From contig CAIUUO010000099.1 of the NCBI GenBank assembly GCA_903902325.1, positions 1-38,502 of the forward strand: a DNA stretch of 38,502 nt, in the 5' to 3' direction. The translations under genes were made by a program, and so were the position numbers. Under the pieces are notes generated by a model. That model ran no database searches, was not told the origin of the DNA, and worked only from the letters and a program-made list of their open reading frames with translations. Source of the stretch: an uncultured Bacteroidia bacterium (GTDB lineage Bacteria; Bacteroidota; Bacteroidia; Bacteroidales; Prolixibacteraceae). How positions within the stretch are numbered: the stretch's first letter is position 1; every line of letters starts with the position of its first letter. Shown one piece after another: positions 1-7,056 of the stretch.

Positions 1-41
1 AATTAGTCAGCGGGTGACTTGGAGTCACCCGCTGACTAATT
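1..41. repeat. Palindromic element, copy 1
   Basis: A perfect inverted repeat: 19-bp arms at 1-19 and 23-41 around a 3-nt TGG loop. The core GGGTGACT-TGG-AGTCACCC recurs at 1184-1216, 6314-6346, 26051-26085 (degenerate) and 26831-26863. No T-tract follows, so it is not a classical terminator. It may mark the end of another insertion lying upstream of the window. Confidence 0.9.
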
Positions 42-59
42 AGATTAATATGGTCAAAC

Positions 60-101
60 AAAGAGCCCCTTGATCCAACGGTCAAAGGGCTCTTTTCTGC
101 G
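60..101 (+). terminator. Intrinsic terminator-like hairpin
   Basis: The arms AAAGAGCCC (60-68) and GGGCTCTTT (87-95) pair perfectly around an 18-nt loop, followed by a T-rich stretch. It would end transcription of a plus-strand gene left of the window. The flanking A and T tracts also permit activity on the minus strand, for the gene at 335-1066. Confidence 0.55.
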
Positions 102-142
102 TTTTACATCTGTTTGAAGCCCTATGTAACCCTTACAAAGAG

Positions 143-310
143 CTTAGTAACGATTTGGGTATCCTAAGTAACGGTTTGGAGACGATTAGTAGCGATTTTG
201 ATAAGGTTAGTAACGGTTCCAAAGCAGTAAGTAACGGTTAGGAGACCCTAAGTAACAGTTCCGGAAGGCTTAGTAGGGGTTAGAAAGAGGTAATAAGCCG
301 TTTTTAAGGG
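143..310. repeat. Eight degenerate 21-bp tandem repeats
   Basis: Units begin at 143, 164, 185, 206, 227, 248, 269 and 290, an exact 21-bp period. The consensus is about CTTAGTAACGGTTTGGAGAC, with the TTAGTAACGGTT core best kept and the last unit most diverged. In one plus frame the first units read as a heptapeptide (L/V-S-N-G-x-x-x), but that frame has no start codon and stops near 241. It therefore looks non-coding or relic. The repeats lie just 3' of the minus-strand gene at 335-1066. Confidence 0.8.
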
Positions 311-334
311 CAAGGTAACAGGCAGAAAGAGTTT

Positions 335-1066
335 TCAGGCGGGTACGGCAGCTGCTTTTTTTGCCGGAGCGGGCTTGACACTTCTGGCGACTTGTTTCAT
401 CATCTGCGAAACCGTGTAATCATTCAGTTTGGCATGATCGGTTTGCTTGTAGAGGATTTTACCGATTTTGCAGATTTCCGATAACTGGTCGTTCAGATCG
501 TTGAGCAGACCCATGTTGTTTTGCACCATGGCCGCCCTGGATGAAATTAGGGCGAATCTTTTGTTCTTACAGTCTGCAAGCGAAATGGAAGCATCCGTAA
601 ACTTCGCCGCAAGCGCATCGGTTAAACCCTTCGCCATAAGCGCATCCCTGAATTTTTTGATGTTCTCGCCAACACGCTGCAGCAGGGTCAGCGCGTTTTC
701 CACATCGCGCGACCGGATGCTTTTGCGTAGTTGCACAAGACCAAAATCGGCAGAAGAAATAGGTACCTGGTTCCCTGCCAGTTTGAGATAACCTTCCAGA
801 AAGTTAATTGGCGAAATTAAGTCATCCAGAATTTTGTACATACGGTCAGTGATTACCTTGTGCTCGACAGTTTCCGATTTGGGTTCCACCAACTCCTGGA
901 CGACTCCGATTTTAGCATTAAAGGCAGCCAGGTAAGAAGCATCGAACATCGGTGAATAGGAAGCGAAATCGCTTAGGTCGCGTGCCAGGCTAATGGCAAC
1001 AAACCCGCATACAACGGGCAATTCTTCGTTTTTGCAGCCGAAACTGCGGTTCAGGTTCAATTTCAT
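335..1066 (-). CDS. Hypothetical protein, about 243 aa
   Basis: I do not recognise a functional family. The protein has no signal peptide or membrane segment. Its composition suggests mostly helices, and it ends in a low-complexity Lys/Ala/Pro tail (PAPAKKAAAVPA). It opens with a Cys-containing segment (SFGCKNEELPVVCGF). An intact 243-codon frame with an ATG start and ordinary codon use supports it as a real gene. It stands alone: upstream lies an AT-rich region ending in palindrome copy 2, downstream the 21-bp tandem repeats. It is probably a lineage-specific cytoplasmic protein, and no function can be inferred from the neighbours. Confidence 0.7.
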   Translation of the reverse strand: MKLNLNRSFGCKNEELPVVCGFVAISLARDLSDFASYSPMFDASYLAAFNAKIGVVQELVEPKSETVEHKVITDRMYKILDDLISPINFLEGYLKLAGNQVPISSADFGLVQLRKSIRSRDVENALTLLQRVGENIKKFRDALMAKGLTDALAAKFTDASISLADCKNKRFALISSRAAMVQNNMGLLNDLNDQLSEICKIGKILYKQTDHAKLNDYTVSQMMKQVARSVKPAPAKKAAAVPA

Positions 1067-1183
1067 TTAAATTAATTTAAGGGGTTAATAATAAATGTAT
1101 GAGAACTTTAGGTATATAAACGTACAAAATTTTATCCGGAAAACCTAATTTTTGGGAAGATATTTTGGGTGGAGTTAGCTGCC

Positions 1184-1216
1184 AGTCAACGGGTGACTCC
1201 AAGTCACCCGCTGTCT
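1184..1216. repeat. Palindromic element, copy 2 (left edge of island 1)
   Basis: Arms at 1184-1198 and 1202-1216 surround a CCA loop, so this copy is in the opposite orientation to copies 1, 3 and 5, whose loop is TGG. The arms have two mismatches. It separates the hypothetical gene at 335-1066 from the accessory island and pairs with copy 3 at 6314-6346. Confidence 0.85.
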
Positions 1217-1344
1217 TCGACCCACGGTCTTGCTTTTATTGTTGAAATTTGCAACAAATTGGTTCAGTTAAAACAACTGAGAACTACGCATATTAAGGTG
1301 CATAAGTTTTGCAATTAATTTGCAGTTTTTTGCCTCTGAATAAA

Positions 1345-1437
1345 TGAAAGATGATTACTTTTAGAGAACTAAATCTGATATCCAAATGCTCTGACAATCA
1401 ATTTTCGATAGTTTGAACTGTTATCGTCAGATGTATG
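1345..1437 (+). repeat. Island leader, shared with 26150-26245
   Basis: This AT-rich non-coding stretch aligns by eye with 26150-26245. Both contain TTTTAGA-AACTAAATCTG, followed by TTTTC-ATA-TTTG-ACTG and TCGTCA. In both places it lies between a palindrome copy and the first plus-strand gene of an insertion. It could be a promoter/leader or a recombination-associated region. The rest of 1217-1344 shows nothing recognisable beyond short weak inverted repeats. Confidence 0.7.
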
Positions 1438-1470
1438 TACAAGTTATGTAGCATAATAAAACAAACAGAT

Positions 1471-1959
1471 ATGGCAACAGATTGGAACTTAATTATTCAA
1501 GGAAATATTAGTTTGCTTTGGATTCAGGAATGCTTAAATCCTGTTAATAAAAAGAAAACGGTTGAAGAACTAATATTTGAATTCAGGTCAAGTAATCTAA
1601 ATTGCGAGATTCTCAATCCTGGCACTCTGTTTATGGCAACATTTTTATTATTTCTATATCCTAAAGAGGTAGAATTTAATAATTGTAATAAATCAAAAAT
1701 AAGTACTGACAAATTTAAATTATTAGCAAATGAAAATGTTAAAAACAAGATTGTTGACAATTCCTACATAGTTGAGAGAATAAGAAATTCCCTTGCTCAT
1801 GGGCATTTTACTGTTGAAAGAAGTGAGTTAATATTTGAAGATTGGGTTCCCAATAGCAATGGATTAAAACAAAACTACTTTAAATCAAAAATTGGGATTG
1901 GTGAATTTGGTGAATTTATTAATGAATTTATGTTTGAAATAAAGGCACAGAAACTTTAA
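1471..1959 (+). CDS. HEPN-like protein (putative ribonuclease)
   Basis: The frame opens at 1435, but ATG 1471 (MATDWN) is the better start because a GTTATG motif resembling the end of a cassette junction lies at 1443-1448. From this start the protein is 162 aa. Its C-terminal half carries R105-N-S-L-A-H110, the Rx4H signature of HEPN domains, whose members are often RNA-cutting toxins or defence effectors. That assignment rests on the one motif plus a helical context. The gene is strongly AT-rich compared with the PUL genes, and no partner such as an MNT nucleotidyltransferase is adjacent. It is first in an island of nuclease-like genes, followed by an attC-like hairpin at 1971-2098. An intoxication or defence role is inference. 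Confidence 0.55.
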   Translation: MATDWNLIIQGNISLLWIQECLNPVNKKKTVEELIFEFRSSNLNCEILNPGTLFMATFLLFLYPKEVEFNNCNKSKISTDKFKLLANENVKNKIVDNSYIVERIRNSLAHGHFTVERSELIFEDWVPNSNGLKQNYFKSKIGIGEFGEFINEFMFEIKAQKL

Positions 1960-1970
1960 TATTACACAAT

Positions 1971-2098
1971 ATAACACGGGTTTTGTGTCATGCGGGCAGA
2001 CGTGCAAACTTGGAGCTTTGTGCTTCTAATCAAGTTCAATGCTTATTGACAGTCTTGTACTCCGAAACCTGCCCGAACGCAAAGCCCAAAACAGTTAT
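1971..2098 (+). other. attC-like imperfect hairpin between two orphan genes
   Basis: The outer ATAAC (1971-1975) pairs with GTTAT (2094-2098). Inside, GGGTTTTG pairs with CAAAGCCC, then CGGGCAG (1993-1999) with CTGCCCG (2069-2075). Unpaired bases occur on one side and a loop of about 70 nt closes it. Two paired boxes, TAAC/GTTA termini, a length near 128 bp and a position just after a stop codon match the layout of integron attC sites. The terminal heptamers do not fully match the RYYYAAC/GTTRRRY consensus, and no integrase is in the window. Confidence 0.45.
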
Positions 2099-2120
2099 GG
2101 GCCACTAAAAAACACAACAC

Positions 2121-2852
2121 ATGAGAGGAAGTCAGAAACATTTATTAGATTTTATAGATTCGGCAAACTGGATCAGTATATTAAACGAAACATTTGCTGA
2201 TTTAGGATTGTTCATTGATCCAATGATTGATGAATGGATGCCTAAAGGGATTGACAATCCAAAAGAAGCCCAACTTGTTGATTTTTTAAAAAAGATTGAC
2301 AATAATCTATCTACTGACATTCGAAACTGGTGGTTGGCTTCTGACAGAAAAGCAAATACTCCAAATTGGGATTTCCTTTCTACTTGCAAGATTAATGGTG
2401 CAAATGGACTTCTTTTAGTCGAAGCAAAAGCCCATAAAAATGAGTTGAGTATTAATGGTAAAAAACTTGATAAAGATTCTTCTAAAGATTCAATTGCCAA
2501 TCATAAAAGGATTACAGATGCTATAAATGAATCATGTGTAGCTTTAAAAAATCAACATCACAGAATCAACATTTCGGTGGAAAGATGTTATCAACTTTCG
2601 AATAGGATAGCTTATTCATGGTGGCTGGCTAAACATCAAATCCCCGTTATTCTTGTATATATTGGATTTTTAAATGCGGAGGACGTCAATGATATTGGAG
2701 AACCTTTTAAGACAAACGATGATTGGACTTTAAGTTTCATTAATTACGCTAAAATAGTGGGAGTTGATAGTATTATAAACAAAAGGATCGATTGTAACAA
2801 TTCTTATTTTTGGGTTAAACCGCTTGCGATTGATACAAAGAAAAGAAATTAG
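2121..2852 (+). CDS. PD-(D/E)XK-like nuclease-fold protein
   Basis: A 243-aa protein that I do not recognise as a named family. The stretch D84 (PNWDF) to E101-A-K103 (LLLVEAKAH) has the D-x(n)-E-x-K spacing and a hydrophobic strand before the E, typical of the PD-(D/E)XK restriction-endonuclease fold. It has no signal peptide or membrane segment. Its base composition is AT-rich like the genes either side, unlike the window average. It lies between an attC-like hairpin (1971-2098) and a collapsed TAAC/GTTA junction (2859-2872), suggesting a single-gene cassette. A role in DNA cleavage or defence is plausible but rests only on the motif. Confidence 0.5.
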   Translation: MRGSQKHLLDFIDSANWISILNETFADLGLFIDPMIDEWMPKGIDNPKEAQLVDFLKKIDNNLSTDIRNWWLASDRKANTPNWDFLSTCKINGANGLLLVEAKAHKNELSINGKKLDKDSSKDSIANHKRITDAINESCVALKNQHHRINISVERCYQLSNRIAYSWWLAKHQIPVILVYIGFLNAEDVNDIGEPFKTNDDWTLSFINYAKIVGVDSIINKRIDCNNSYFWVKPLAIDTKKRN

Positions 2853-2858
2853 CAGTCC

Positions 2859-2872
2859 ATAACAAACGTTAG
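2859..2872 (+). other. Collapsed TAAC...GTTA junction
   Basis: ATAAC at 2859-2863 and GTTAG at 2868-2872 are separated by only four bases and sit 7 bp after a stop codon and 27 bp before the next ATG. It looks like the outer ends of an attC-type site with the interior deleted. Chance is possible given the short length. Confidence 0.25.
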
Positions 2873-2898
2873 AACCAATAATCAAGTAGCAAGCAACT

Positions 2899-3762
2899 AT
2901 GGAGAATAGAATACTGTTAAAGGACATTTTACCACTTGATGATCTTAAGAAACAAGGGAAAGTACTTTTGGTAAGGCATTACCACGAGAGAATCAAGGTG
3001 ATGACAGAAAATAACCTTATTGAAGAATACCAAAGTTTTCAAGACAAGAGGGCATTCTTCGACTGTAAATACATTGTTTCCTTTATCGCGGGAGAAAAAA
3101 ATAGTGGGATTTTTTATGGAGTATTTGAAGTTATTGGGAGACTCAAAAAAGAAAATCTTCCAAGATATTCAAAGGAACTTGAGAAATATTGTGATGAGCA
3201 GGACTACAACAAAGACATATTTCTAAATTTGGAGAGAATTCCAAAGTTTGACATTTATAGAAATAGGTTGGTAATTAATTGGATTGTACCTCGAGGTTGG
3301 TATAACACTTACGGAGAGGTAAAAGACAAAGAAGTAATTAAAATTTTGCCAAACAACTTCGTTGACGATTTCCCTGGATTAATGAATGTGATGGTTTCAT
3401 ATCTGGATTTAAAAAAAATTATTACAAATCCCGATTCACATTCGGTATGGTTTGAATCATTGAAAAGTCTTCAAGCAATTTATCTGATACTCGACAAAAA
3501 AAGTGGCAATAAATATATTGGGACCACCTATGGAGAGAATGGTTTATGGCAGCGATGGGAAACCTACGTTAAAGGTGACGGAACTGGAAATAACAAGGAA
3601 TTAAAAGTACTTAAGGAAAAAGATCCTGACTTTTATTTGAATTTTCAGTTTTCAATTTTAGAGGTTCTTTCAAAAACTGCAGATCAAAAATACTGTACAC
3701 AAAAAGAGTCGATTTGGAAAGAAAAGCTTGGATCAAGAGCCTTTGGATTAAATAGAAACTAA
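2899..3762 (+). CDS. GIY-YIG endonuclease family protein
   Basis: The 287-aa protein has a C-terminal GIY-YIG nuclease domain from about residue 190. It shows I194-Y195 in the first motif, Y-I-G at 206-208, R219 (LWQRW) as the expected catalytic arginine, E270 (QKESIW) as the metal-binding glutamate, and the typical ending KLGSRAFGLNRN. The N-terminal 180 residues match nothing I know and could bind or select DNA. GIY-YIG enzymes include restriction and homing endonucleases, so a conflict role is likely. The gene is AT-rich and lies between the PD-(D/E)XK-like gene and the methyltransferase. The 62-bp gap to the methyltransferase contains no promoter I can recognise, so co-transcription with it is possible. 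Confidence 0.75.
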   Translation: MENRILLKDILPLDDLKKQGKVLLVRHYHERIKVMTENNLIEEYQSFQDKRAFFDCKYIVSFIAGEKNSGIFYGVFEVIGRLKKENLPRYSKELEKYCDEQDYNKDIFLNLERIPKFDIYRNRLVINWIVPRGWYNTYGEVKDKEVIKILPNNFVDDFPGLMNVMVSYLDLKKIITNPDSHSVWFESLKSLQAIYLILDKKSGNKYIGTTYGENGLWQRWETYVKGDGTGNNKELKVLKEKDPDFYLNFQFSILEVLSKTADQKYCTQKESIWKEKLGSRAFGLNRN

Positions 3763-3824
3763 ATATTATTGCTGCTAACTTCTACCACCAACCCACACAT
3801 TCATAAAACCACGAACCCCCAAAT

Positions 3825-4943
3825 ATGGCCACCAGCAATCTTACCAACGCAAAAAATGCAAAAAACGACGAGTTTTACACCCAGTACCACGATATAGAAA
3901 AAGAGATCAATGCATATTTGGAATACAACTCTGATGTGTTTCGGGACAAGACGGTGCTGTTGCCTTGCGATGATCCGGAATGGAGCAACTTTACCAAGTT
4001 TTTCGCGCAAAATTTTGAGCGGTTCGGCCTGAAAAAGCTGATAAGTACAAGCTACGCCGCCGACAGCAAAAAATATAAAACCGGATACCAGCCTACCCTG
4101 TTCGAAGTAAACGACCCTCAATTCGATTACAACAAAACTACCAAAAACGGCAAAATATTTACCCTCACACACGACAAGTCTGGTGATGGCAAGATCGATG
4201 TAAACGACCTGGAATGGCATTACCTGGCAGGAGACGGCGACTTTAATAGTAAAGAGATCAAAAAACTGCGCGACGAAGCCGATATCATCATAACGAACCC
4301 GCCTTTCTCATTGTTTCGTGATTTTTTGGCATGGATTGTTGAGGCGGATAAACAGTTTTTGATTATTGGCAATATGAACGCCATCACCTACAAAGAAGTT
4401 TTCCCACTGATTAAGGAACTTAAAATGTGGTTTGGACCAAGTATTAAGAGTGGTGACCGGGAATTCCAGGTGCCTGATAACTATCCTATAGAAGCTGCCG
4501 GCTGGAGAATCGATGTTGAAGGCCGAAAGTTTTTGCGGATAAAAGGTGTTCGATGGTTTACAAATCTTGATCACGGGCTTCGCCACCAGGCACTACCGCT
4601 TATGACAATGCAGGACAACCTGAAATACAGTAAGCACAAAGAAATAAAAGGGAAAGAATCGTATGATCGCTATGACAACTATGATGCCATTGAAGTGCCG
4701 TTTACCGATGCTATTCCGAGCGATTATGAGGGTGCGATGGGTGTACCAATAAGTTTTCTTGATAAATATTCCCCTGAACAATTTGAGATTATCGGGACAA
4801 GCCTGGAATTGGGAGTTTCTATGTCAAAATTGGCTGAGAAAGGCACTTACGTTCAAGGCGGCCCGCGTTTTTATTTATCTAACGGAGATGGTACACATAG
4901 AAGGATGTATGACCGTATAGTCATTAAAAAGAGGACATTATGA
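3825..4943 (+). CDS. EcoRI-type adenine-specific DNA methyltransferase
   Basis: The 372-aa protein resembles the EcoRI modification methylase family. It has the N-terminal block DEFYTQ, the segment CDDPEWSNF, and the catalytic N158-P-P-F161 motif of N6-adenine methyltransferases. It should transfer a methyl group from AdoMet to adenine in a specific DNA site. Its stop codon overlaps the first copy of the downstream nuclease start codon in an ATGA (4940-4943), implying translational coupling in an ancestral operon. GC content is higher than in the three genes to its left, so it may have arrived separately. The neighbouring DUF262-HNH gene is the likely nuclease partner. No separate EcoRI-like endonuclease is present. 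Confidence 0.88.
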   Translation: MATSNLTNAKNAKNDEFYTQYHDIEKEINAYLEYNSDVFRDKTVLLPCDDPEWSNFTKFFAQNFERFGLKKLISTSYAADSKKYKTGYQPTLFEVNDPQFDYNKTTKNGKIFTLTHDKSGDGKIDVNDLEWHYLAGDGDFNSKEIKKLRDEADIIITNPPFSLFRDFLAWIVEADKQFLIIGNMNAITYKEVFPLIKELKMWFGPSIKSGDREFQVPDNYPIEAAGWRIDVEGRKFLRIKGVRWFTNLDHGLRHQALPLMTMQDNLKYSKHKEIKGKESYDRYDNYDAIEVPFTDAIPSDYEGAMGVPISFLDKYSPEQFEIIGTSLELGVSMSKLAEKGTYVQGGPRFYLSNGDGTHRRMYDRIVIKKRTL

Positions 4944-4996
4944 AAACAACACTCAAAACCGATATCACCGTCGCAGCCATTTGTGAAGGATTTGTC
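4940..4996 (+). repeat. 57-bp direct repeat, copy A (duplicated gene start)
   Basis: Identical to 5124-5180. Both copies begin exactly at an ATG and cover the first 19 codons of the DUF262-HNH gene. They are 184 bp apart start to start, which leaves 127 bp of unrelated sequence between them. Confidence 0.97.
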
Positions 4997-5044
4997 ACTT
5001 CCGAATCAGGAAGCTACAACCTCGAAGAGGTCATATTTTCATAA
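4940..5044 (+). CDS. 34-aa truncated duplicate of the DUF262 N-terminus
   Basis: This frame starts in the ATGA overlap with the methyltransferase stop. It encodes the same first 19 residues as the downstream nuclease, then 15 unrelated residues, then TAA at 5042-5044. It could be the broken start left after an insertion or duplication, or a translated leader peptide controlling the nuclease. Because it overlaps the methyltransferase stop, ribosomes finishing that gene could re-initiate here rather than at the real nuclease start at 5124. Translation through it would disrupt the stem-loops at 4998-5031. There is no homology evidence for an independent function. Confidence 0.5.
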   Translation: MKTTLKTDITVAAICEGFVTSESGSYNLEEVIFS

Positions 5045-5103
5045 CCGAAAGGTCAACGACCTTCGGCTAAAAGCGAAATAATAAACATCTGCCTGGAAGG
5101 CAG
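4998..5103 (+). promoter_or_regulatory. Four consecutive stem-loops in the nuclease leader
   Basis: Stem 1 is CTTCC/GGAAG (4998-5013). Stem 2 is ACCTC-GAA-GAGGT (5019-5031). Stem 3 is CCGAA-a-GGTC/GACC-TTCGG with a 3-nt loop (5045-5066). Stem 4 is CTGCCT-GGA-AGGCAG (5089-5103). All lie in the 127 bp between the duplicated gene starts. Nothing longer than the 34-aa frame is encoded here. This density of perfect short stems suggests a structured RNA that could time nuclease expression after methylation; that role is inference. Confidence 0.6.
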
Positions 5104-5123
5104 GACATCAAGTTAACCAAGAA

Positions 5124-5180
5124 ATGAAAACAACACTCAAAACCGATATCACCGTCGCAGCCATTTGTGAAGGATTTGTC
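5124..5180 (+). repeat. 57-bp direct repeat, copy B (functional gene start)
   Basis: Identical to 4940-4996. This copy continues into the full DUF262-HNH frame. Recombination between the copies would delete 184 bp and restore direct ATGA coupling to the methyltransferase. Confidence 0.97.
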
Positions 5181-6287
5181 TATAACGAACTCGAAGGCAA
5201 GGGTTTGTTTGGCTTGTCGGGTCAATTGACCATCCAGCCGGAGTACCAGCGGAACTACATTTATGCCGACGGGAAGAAAGATGTGGCCGTGATCGAATCT
5301 ATCCTCAAGGGCTATCCGCTTGGCTTAATTTACTTTGTGAAAGTAAATGACCATCAATTTGAAGTACTGGACGGGCAGCAACGTATTACCAGTTTTGGGC
5401 GGTTCGTCACCAACAAATTTGCCTTGAAGGACGAAAACGGCATGGAGCAATATTTCAGCGGTATTGCCGCAGACAAGCAGTCCAGGATACTGGAAACACA
5501 ACTTACCATTTACGAATGTGAAGGCAGCGAAAGTGAGATCAAGCAGTGGTTTAAGACCATCAACATTGCAGGTATTCCGCTCAACGAACAGGAGTTGCTC
5601 AACGCCATCTTCTCCGGGCCATTTGTAACTTTAGGCAAAGAGGAGTTCAGCAACAGCCAGAACTCCAACATCCAAAAATGGAGCGCCTATGTATCCGGCA
5701 GCGCCAACCGGCAGGAGTTTCTGGAATGTGCGCTCGATTGGGTGAGCAAGGGCAGCATCAGCGATTACATGAGCCGGCACCGCTTTGATACGAACATCAA
5801 GGAATTGAAAACCTATTTCAACAGTGTCATCGAATGGGTTTCAGGCGTTTTTAAAGATGTAGAGAATGAGATGCGCGGGCTGGAGTGGGGGCGCTTGTAT
5901 GAAGCGTATCACAAGAAAGCATACAACCCGGCAAAGGTGTCGGAAGAGTTGCAAAAGCTGATGGGTGACTCCTATGTCAAAAACCGGAAGGGTATTTTTG
6001 AGTATATTCTTGGTGGTTCAGTCGACACAAAATTGTTGGATATCCGGGTCTTTGACGAGGCCACCAAAAAATCAATTTACTCGGTACAGACTGCAGAAGC
6101 TGAATTAAAGAAAGAATCGAACTGTCCGCTTTGCATTTTTGGACACGATGCCAACAAAATTAAGATCTGGAAGTTGGCCGAAATGGATGCCGACCATGTG
6201 GCAGCCTGGAGCAAGGGTGGAGGAACAGTTGCCGGGAACTGTCAGATGTTGTGCAAGACGCACAACCGGGCAAAAGGGAACAAATAG
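5124..6287 (+). CDS. DUF262-HNH nuclease, predicted partner of the methyltransferase
   Basis: The 387-aa protein begins with a DUF262 (GmrS/ParB-like) domain. It shows the QPEYQRNY segment and D83-G-Q-Q-R87, the conserved DGQQR motif used for nucleotide binding or hydrolysis in this superfamily. The C-terminus (about 330-387) is an HNH nuclease: CPLC, D357-H358, N372 and H380 near a second Cys pair. Characterised DUF262 proteins (GmrSD, SspE, BrxU) restrict DNA in ways that depend on modification. Pairing with an EcoRI-type adenine methylase suggests a two-gene restriction-modification system. Whether it cuts unmethylated or modified DNA cannot be read from sequence. ATG 5124 is chosen because copy A at 4940 stops after 34 codons. 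Palindrome copy 3 follows the stop. Confidence 0.82.
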   Translation: MKTTLKTDITVAAICEGFVYNELEGKGLFGLSGQLTIQPEYQRNYIYADGKKDVAVIESILKGYPLGLIYFVKVNDHQFEVLDGQQRITSFGRFVTNKFALKDENGMEQYFSGIAADKQSRILETQLTIYECEGSESEIKQWFKTINIAGIPLNEQELLNAIFSGPFVTLGKEEFSNSQNSNIQKWSAYVSGSANRQEFLECALDWVSKGSISDYMSRHRFDTNIKELKTYFNSVIEWVSGVFKDVENEMRGLEWGRLYEAYHKKAYNPAKVSEELQKLMGDSYVKNRKGIFEYILGGSVDTKLLDIRVFDEATKKSIYSVQTAEAELKKESNCPLCIFGHDANKIKIWKLAEMDADHVAAWSKGGGTVAGNCQMLCKTHNRAKGNK

Positions 6288-6313
6288 CAGAACCCCACGC
6301 TGGCGCCTGGATC

Positions 6314-6346
6314 AGTCAGCAGGTGACTTGGAGTCACCCGCTGACT
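6314..6346. repeat. Palindromic element, copy 3 (right edge of island 1)
   Basis: Arms at 6314-6328 and 6332-6346 around TGG, with a single mismatch. It lies 27 bp after the nuclease stop codon and ends the island that begins at copy 2 (1184-1216). Confidence 0.9.
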
Positions 6347-6425
6347 TCTTAAAACGGAAAGAAAATTAAAAAAAGACAAAATAATATTTTACTTATAACT
6401 AAATTGTTTACTTTTACGCCACACA

Positions 6426-6686
6426 ATGAAATTTGAAGTAGTCAGACTTTCTCAATTCAGTGGAAACAAGGCTGGTATATATTCCGTATGCCTTAATGAT
6501 GAACAAATAACCCTGTTCGAATGTTTCCTGAGAGAAAATATGACCGCATTTAAAAGTGAAATTATTGACATCAACAAGCGTATTATTGCGATTAATACCA
6601 AAACGGGGGCAAGGGAGGTATTCAAATGTATAAGCAACCAAAGAATTACGAAAGCGATTTATTGTCCGGACTTCTATCGGAAATAA
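6426..6686 (+). pseudogene. Truncated toxin of a toxin-antitoxin-chaperone locus
   Basis: The 86-aa frame begins MKFEVVRLSQFSG and runs normally to about residue 67 (NTKTGAREVF). It then enters the antitoxin gene in another frame and stops at 6686, overlapping the antitoxin by 61 bp. From memory, toxins of this Bacteroidetes family continue after the TGARE-F motif with a further conserved C-terminal half containing a LRLYCIRYG-like segment, which is missing. The natural reading is a deletion that removed the toxin C-terminus and left the antitoxin start intact. It could instead be a naturally short toxin. A TACTTTTA box at 6409-6416 resembles the Bacteroidetes -7 element just upstream, although that spacing would place the transcript start at about the start codon. 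Confidence 0.5.
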
Positions 6687-7045
6687 CTCCTGAAGAACAG
6701 GAAAAAACAAACAAGCGGATGCAGCTCGCCGCCAGGATCGACAAGGCGAGGGAAAATATGGGTTGGAGCAGGAAGAAACTGGCGGAGAAACTTGGGAAGC
6801 GTCCGTCGGAAGTATCCAAATGGCTGAGTGGTACTCACAATTTCACCACGGATACACTTTTCGATTTGGAATATATCCTGGAAGCCAGGTTCGTGCATAC
6901 CGGTGAAAAACCAAAAGTGCAAATCATACGATATCATGCAACTGTTACCGAGCCTGTAATGGCAGAAAATTGTCAGGAACCGACAATCGTGATGAATCAA
7001 TCGGATCGCTACGAACCTTGGGCTAAAACCACATTTCAATGCTAA
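6626..7045 (+). CDS. XRE-family HTH antitoxin
   Basis: The 139-aa protein has a Cro/CI-type helix-turn-helix at about residues 36-90 (ARIDKARENMGWSRKKL..., then RPSEVSKWLSGTHNF). This is preceded by a short acidic segment (ITPEEQEKT) typical of HigA-like antitoxins encoded after their toxin. It should bind and neutralise the upstream toxin and repress the operon. The C-terminal 50 residues look disordered and may be the chaperone-addiction region that makes the antitoxin depend on the SecB-like protein, as in known toxin-antitoxin-chaperone systems. Its stop overlaps an upstream in-frame ATG of the next gene. With the toxin truncated, it may now act only as a repressor. Confidence 0.8.
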   Translation: MYKQPKNYESDLLSGLLSEITPEEQEKTNKRMQLAARIDKARENMGWSRKKLAEKLGKRPSEVSKWLSGTHNFTTDTLFDLEYILEARFVHTGEKPKVQIIRYHATVTEPVMAENCQEPTIVMNQSDRYEPWAKTTFQC

Positions 7046-7056
7046 AAAGAACATCC

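Noticed and set aside
143-310. Possible CRISPR array
   Set aside because: The 21-bp units are directly adjacent and degenerate, with no spacers, and no cas genes are nearby.
4940-5180. Transposon insertion with target duplication, or a group II intron
   Set aside because: A 57-bp duplication is far longer than normal target duplications. The 127-bp spacer has no terminal inverted repeats, and it is too short for an intron with its catalytic domains.
1184-6346. Palindromes as ordinary intrinsic terminators
   Set aside because: Copies lack a T-tract on either side, and some lie beside no gene end that needs one; the stems are also conserved in sequence, which terminators do not require.
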